NCBI GenBank assembly: GCA_018402445.1
Contig: JAGYIT010000017.1
Span: 372,001 to 436,000, forward strand
Direction: 5' to 3'
DNA from: Akkermansiaceae bacterium
GTDB taxonomy: Bacteria > Verrucomicrobiota > Verrucomicrobiia > Verrucomicrobiales > Akkermansiaceae
DNA: 64,000 bases
Shown one piece after another: positions 61,301 to 64,000 of the stretch. The position numbers were made by a program, and so were the translations under genes. Numbering within the stretch: position 1 is the first letter of the stretch; each line of letters begins with the position of its first letter. A model generated the notes under the pieces. It was not told the origin of the DNA. It was given only the letters and a program-made list of their open reading frames with translations, and ran no database searches.

Positions 61301-61865
61301 GGAGGGCGGCCTTCTTTTCCCTCTGGATCTGGGATTTCGAATCACCATCTAGCGCGAGGGGCTCCTGCCATGACGGCAGTTCGTCGCGGCCCAAGAGGCC
61401 GGTAGAAAGGGAGAACCAGCGGGCGAGATCGAACGCTTCCTTGAGGATGCCGGTCATCTGCACCGGGGTGGTGGGATGCAGAGTGCCGTGGGCGGCGTGA
61501 TTTCCCTTGATCCGGATCAGGTGGAGCTTGTCCTGGATCACCGGAGGGGTGATCGATTTGAACGAGTGGTCGGCGAGCAGGTCGTTGAGGTTGCTCTGGT
61601 AGGTGAGCTCCAGCCGATGATGGGAGAAGAGCGCCTTGACCAGAAACTCGGCGAAGGTGCGGAGCTTTACCAGGCAGGAGCCCGGATCGCTGTGGACGTA
61701 GGTTTCGGCGAAGCCACCGAGATCGGCGAGTTCGCGGTGATTATCCCGCAGGAATTCGAAGTTACGCGATTTCATGAGGAGTACGGGTGCCGCCGGAAAA
61801 CGAAGAACCGACGGAGGCATTGCTGCCTCGGCGGTGGGTTCGTCTGGGGGAAGTTTGGCACTCAT
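58386..61865 (-). CDS. hsdR: Type I restriction enzyme endonuclease/translocase subunit
   Basis: The 1159-residue protein begins with a DUF4145-like helical region (about 40-150) and a coiled coil (about 180-230). The restriction nuclease follows (G-R-A-D-Y-V, then V-V-E-S-K-K, about 285-305), then a ResIII helicase (Walker A A-T-G-T-G-K-T-R, about 420; I-A-D-E-S-H-R, about 510) and the C-terminal EcoEI-type domain. It translocates DNA and cuts unmodified DNA in complex with HsdM and HsdS. An alternative start is the ATG at 61775. It is the first gene of the array, about 14.6 kb from hsdM. Confidence 0.95.
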   Translation of the reverse strand: MSAKLPPDEPTAEAAMPPSVLRFPAAPVLLMKSRNFEFLRDNHRELADLGGFAETYVHSDPGSCLVKLRTFAEFLVKALFSHHRLELTYQSNLNDLLADHSFKSITPPVIQDKLHLIRIKGNHAAHGTLHPTTPVQMTGILKEAFDLARWFSLSTGLLGRDELPSWQEPLALDGDSKSQIQREKKAALQKLAEQEALLTKLLADLEEARSQAEAASTTEAEKTALLNKAQQAASALDFSEEETRFKLIDELLAKAGWKVGARGQNTDEVTQEHPVLHQPVPSGQGRADYVVWDPDNGLPLGVVESKKTAEDAAKGKMQAKYYADGLEKEHGQRPVIFYTNGYEIFIWDDAKGEPPRSIFGFYSLDSLRYCIFQRNQREAALGALFPKEAIIDRLYQIECVKRTCENFDKRRRHALLIQATGTGKTRVAVALSELMIRAKWGKRILFLCDRRELRKQAGNTFDEFLPSEPRVIVTRNTANDKEKRIYLATYPAMMKCFQNFDVGFFDLIIADESHRSIYNRFRDIFRYFDCYQVGLTATPVKFIFRNTYQLFGCENEDPTANYTYEEAINHKPLYLCPFTVVKHTTKFLRDGIRYKDLSPEQREQLAEQTADSESVDYDKEQVSKAVFNKDTDRAILRNLMEKGIRNADGTRLGKTIVFARNHRHAKLLVELFDEMYPQYGGDFCLRIDNYEPRAEQLIDDFKTADGSKNLTIAVSVDMLDTGIDVPQIVNLVFAKPVKSYAKFWQMIGRGTRLCENLFGPGKDKTTFQIFDHWGNFEYFDELKKEVAPTRTKSLPEQLFEARIALAEAALTAQDLDAFKLSISLIAADISALPSECLSIREKWKDIQSMKKEGVLEAFTAATRATLKKVIAPLMVWRDVYGKEAALKFDLLAARLSIATLAKSSDAADLRDQVIDHVSRLPINLQPVQERLPAIQKAKQKSTYEGATTADFDSLRTDLRGLMRYQVNPTVGAVEPRYIDLKEDDGEYTSTPHHVKLAGLDLAAYRSRVESILRDLFEQSAALKNIRAGLPVAEGDLDQLVQDVLLQDPDLHLEELLNHYPNKAQNLALAIRRVIGLDAEKVNDQFKAFVQQYPALNANQIRFLELLKSHIATYGAIEIDRLWESPFTTLHAEGIDGIFPDSAQVDSLLDLLQNLNLTAA

Positions 61866-61883
61866 ATCCGTGCCGTTGGATAT

Positions 61884-61898
61884 GGCACAGGGTGTGCC
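61884..61898. promoter_or_regulatory. Palindrome upstream of hsdR
   Basis: GGCACA-GGG-TGTGCC, a perfect inverted repeat with a three-base spacer, lies 19 bp before the hsdR start. A regulator binding here could control the entire 15-gene array. Confidence 0.45.
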
Positions 61899-62000
61899 AA
61901 GCGGTTAATCGTGGCTTAAACGATTGGAAACCAATGGATAACAGGTGAGATAGATCATCTCCCCGCGCCCCGGAAATCAATCTGTATTGATGATTTGATC

Positions 62001-63059
62001 TCATTTTGTTGAAGATCCTGAAGGGGGTTCTGGTTTCGCGGTGGCGTTGAAGGTTTTCTCGAAGTCGGCGGCGAGGGTGATGATTTCCTCGAAGGAAGGA
62101 GTCTCGCCGAAGAACATGGGGCCGAGCATGGCGGCGTAGTCGGATTTCCAATCGCTGAGGTGTTCCGAGGGTGGCGTGAGACGGAAGGTGCCGGGTTTGT
62201 GGGTGGTGTAGTCCACCCAGGAGAAGCGGAAGAAGAGTTCGCGATGCTCGGCGACGCGCTCGAAGAGGGCGGTTTGTGTGAGGGCTTTTTCGCCGACGCC
62301 AGCGCGAAGGAGGCACCAGAGATCGTAGTAATGGCGAGCTATGCGAAATTTCCGCGGTTTACCCGGTGGACGAAACGTTTCCTCATGGAGCAGGCAGGCC
62401 TTTTCCCAGAACGTGCGTTCGGCGGCGAGCACCCGGACGACGCAGGATGGTGATGGGTCGAGAATGGGAAAGTGCTCGGTCACATAGGGCTGGATGGATT
62501 TCTCCTCGTGAGGCCAATCGTCCGAGCGTGCGCCGAGTTCGATTTTCACAACAGGGCGGACGTAGGCCGCCGCGCTGGCCGGGAAGACGGTGGGATAGTG
62601 GAAGAGCAGGCATTGGCCGTCGGGCATGTCGGGATCGACTTCGAGTTGCCAGCCGGATTCGCCGAGTGCGTTTCGAATTCGCGATGCGAGGGCGGGCTGG
62701 AGTGTTCCCTGAACCCAATCGCGGCAGGCGTCCATGAGCGCTTCGAGACGCGCCTTGCGCTGTTTGTTCGAGGGTGCCTTGTCGGGTGCGGCATCGCCAC
62801 CGAAGCCGAGAACCTCCTTGTCCACGATGAGATCGATGTCCTCAGAGAACCGTTCGATGAGTTTCCAAGCCTTCGATAGCGAAGTGCCGCCCTTGAATGT
62901 GATGTGCCCGCCGATGTCCGGATCCGAGAAGATTTCGCGCAGCGTCCAGCACACCCAGAAGTCCTTTTCCACGCTGGCGGCATCAAGCCCCATTGCCCGG
63001 TTCACCTCAACGTAGGCGTCGAGCTGGTCGGCGGGGGTGAGCTTCAGGAGGGCATCCAT
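62001..63059 (-). CDS. abiEii: AbiEii/AbiGii-family nucleotidyltransferase toxin
   Basis: The 352-residue protein has the nucleotidyltransferase signature G-G-T-S-L-S-K (57-63) followed by S-E-D-I-D (72-76). Further features are V-E-K-D-F-W near residue 30 and the C-terminal helices of the AbiEii family. Family toxins act as nucleotidyltransferases and cause growth arrest or abortive infection when their cognate antitoxin is limiting. The stop codon of the DUF6088 gene ends 2 bp before the start. Confidence 0.88.
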   Translation of the reverse strand: MDALLKLTPADQLDAYVEVNRAMGLDAASVEKDFWVCWTLREIFSDPDIGGHITFKGGTSLSKAWKLIERFSEDIDLIVDKEVLGFGGDAAPDKAPSNKQRKARLEALMDACRDWVQGTLQPALASRIRNALGESGWQLEVDPDMPDGQCLLFHYPTVFPASAAAYVRPVVKIELGARSDDWPHEEKSIQPYVTEHFPILDPSPSCVVRVLAAERTFWEKACLLHEETFRPPGKPRKFRIARHYYDLWCLLRAGVGEKALTQTALFERVAEHRELFFRFSWVDYTTHKPGTFRLTPPSEHLSDWKSDYAAMLGPMFFGETPSFEEIITLAADFEKTFNATAKPEPPSGSSTK

Positions 63060-63061
63060 GG

Positions 63062-63685
63062 TCAGGCGGCAGTCGTGTCTTTTGCAATGCGGTGGAAGAT
63101 GTCAGCGATCCAGGCGGGAGCGTTGGCGGCATCAGCGGGAAGAGCCGCGCGGTCGGCGGGGGACAGGTTCCGGCGCAGCTTCGAAATGACGTCGTCATCC
63201 ACACCGCGTTTCCCGATCCAGCGCAGGGCGAGGATGACCTGGGCACTCTTCGGGTTCTTGGTGGAAACAAAACGCGGGGAAACGTGGCGCAGGACGATTT
63301 CCGATTTTCCGCTGCAGATGCGGCGGCTGGGGCCGGTGGTGAGATGCCAGCTCCGCATCGGCACCTGGTCGCTAAGGCCAAGGACATTGGCCGCGTGGGC
63401 ACCGGTGGGGAACACGTCGCCGCCCGCCTTGCGTTGGACGAGATCCTGCATGGCGTCGTAGCTGGGACCAATGGAACCTAGCGCCGGATGGTTTCTGGGT
63501 TGATGGTAGAGGCCGCGGCCCGCACGGCGGATGAAGTCTTTCTTGCAGTTGCGGGAAAGCGCCTTGTCCACCGCCACCCGGGAACCCAGATCGAGGAAAT
63601 CCTGGGGCGTCCAGACGCGATCCTTCTGCCCCGACCGGATGCGGTCGAGTATGGCGGCGTCGATGGAGTCGGCGTGTTTGTTCAT
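63062..63685 (-). CDS. DUF6088/AbiEi-type antitoxin
   Basis: The 207-residue protein has an N-terminal winged helix (D-A-A-I-L-D-R-I-R, W-T-P-Q-D-F-L-D-L-G, then F-I-R-R-A-G-R-G-L-Y-H). The remainder resembles DUF6088/AbiEi antitoxins (A-N-V-L-G-L-S-D, W-H-L-T-T-G). Such proteins neutralise AbiEii toxins and repress their own promoter. A perfect 12-base inverted repeat (63697-63731) lies directly upstream. Confidence 0.82.
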   Translation of the reverse strand: MNKHADSIDAAILDRIRSGQKDRVWTPQDFLDLGSRVAVDKALSRNCKKDFIRRAGRGLYHQPRNHPALGSIGPSYDAMQDLVQRKAGGDVFPTGAHAANVLGLSDQVPMRSWHLTTGPSRRICSGKSEIVLRHVSPRFVSTKNPKSAQVILALRWIGKRGVDDDVISKLRRNLSPADRAALPADAANAPAWIADIFHRIAKDTTAA

Positions 63686-63696
63686 GGCGGTTATCC

Positions 63697-63731
63697 TTTC
63701 GTCAGAAATATTGCAACAGTTTCTGACGAAA
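63697..63731. promoter_or_regulatory. 12-bp inverted repeat upstream of the antitoxin gene
   Basis: TTTCGTCAGAAA (63697-63708) and TTTCTGACGAAA (63720-63731) form a perfect inverted repeat with an 11-bp spacer. It lies 12 bp before the antitoxin start and fits an operator for an autoregulated AbiE-type pair; a bidirectional terminator is less likely since no T-run follows. Confidence 0.6.
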
Positions 63732-63754
63732 AGAAAGGGAATTTTGGGTGCGAT

Positions 63755-64000
63755 TCACTGGAGATTTCTGCCTTTGAGAAACTGGTTGATCGCTTGGGGA
63801 GTGATTCCGAGGAGGCGGGCGGCACGAGCTTGAACTCCACCGGAAAGTTCCATGGCACGCTGGATCAGGTGAAGTTTGATCTCATCCAGGAACTCGTTGA
63901 TCTTAAAGCCTTCGGCGGGATCGGGCAGGGCGGAGATCGGATTGGTGCGAAGCGGGGTTTCGAAGCGGAGTTCCGTGGGTTGGATGAGTTTGCCGGGAGC
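63755..64000 (-). CDS. C-terminus of a sigma-54-type regulator (partial)
   Basis: Only the last 81 codons are in the window; the 5' part continues past 64000. The end carries a Fis-type helix-turn-helix (H-L-I-Q-R-A-M-E-L-S-G-G, then A-A-R-L-L-G-I-T-P-Q-A-I-N-Q-F). This is the usual C-terminus of PspF/NtrC-like enhancer-binding proteins that activate sigma-54 promoters. The full protein should contain an AAA+ domain outside the window. Confidence 0.75.
   Translation of the reverse strand, partial: APGKLIQPTELRFETPLRTNPISALPDPAEGFKINEFLDEIKLHLIQRAMELSGGVQARAARLLGITPQAINQFLKGRNLQ

Noticed and set aside
22436..63685. CRISPR array or Cas genes
   Set aside because: I scanned for regularly spaced short repeats and Cas-like proteins and saw none.

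Overview
The window looks like a chromosome segment of a Gram-negative, fairly GC-rich bacterium. My best guess is Verrucomicrobiota (Luteolibacter/Haloferula-like). This is an inference from the TamA/TamB outer-membrane pair, the membrane-anchored squalene-cyclase-like repeat protein, and a GxxExxY gene bracketed by CGCAGAT-type repeats; no marker gene settles it.

Positions 1-13044 are mostly core genome. On the minus strand lie tRNA-Glu, panB and a HicBA-type toxin-antitoxin pair. On the plus strand lie hisS, a GxxExxY cassette with terminal inverted repeats, aspS (with an apparent one-base frameshift), a DUF433/DUF5615 toxin-antitoxin pair, the translationally coupled tamB-tamA pair, a prenyltransferase/squalene-cyclase-like membrane protein, and tRNA-Thr(TGT).

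From about 13045 to the end the DNA is accessory. Positions 13137-22415 resemble a plasmid- or phage-derived module: a large unknown protein with a Lys/Ala-rich tail, two HTH proteins, a group II intron (about 15740-18106) with a reverse transcriptase/maturase, a Gp37/Gp68(DUF5131)-like protein with a fused C-terminal domain, a lipoprotein and a sigma-factor-like protein, closed by a strong terminator.

Positions 22436-63685 form a defence island of more than 40 kb, all on the minus strand. Block A (23276-37803) resembles Druantia type III: a 2017-residue DEAD/DUF1998 helicase (DruE-like) and a 1190-residue partner (DruH-like). They are preceded by two overlapping genes that I do not know from that system. 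One is a 1206-residue fusion of two type I specificity-like domains, a degenerate N6-adenine methylase and a histidine kinase; the other is a receiver-domain response regulator. Block B (38109-61865) is a 15-gene, largely overlapping array. A type I restriction-modification system (hsdR first, hsdM/hsdS near the end) is split by a phosphorylation module (HARP-like protein, TerY-like VWA, PP2C phosphatase, Ser/Thr kinase), a Upf1-like SF1 helicase, an unknown winged-helix-like protein, a coiled-coil McrB-like AAA ATPase, a DUF2357-like zinc-ribbon protein and a UDG-like protein. It is followed by DUF6161-like, HNH and TIGR02391-like genes. An AbiEii/DUF6088 toxin-antitoxin pair and the C-terminus of a sigma-54-type regulator close the window.

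The common theme is two independent loci in one island in which type I-like DNA recognition is joined to protein phosphorylation: His-Asp in block A, Ser/Thr in block B. I consider this the most promising candidate for an undescribed system.
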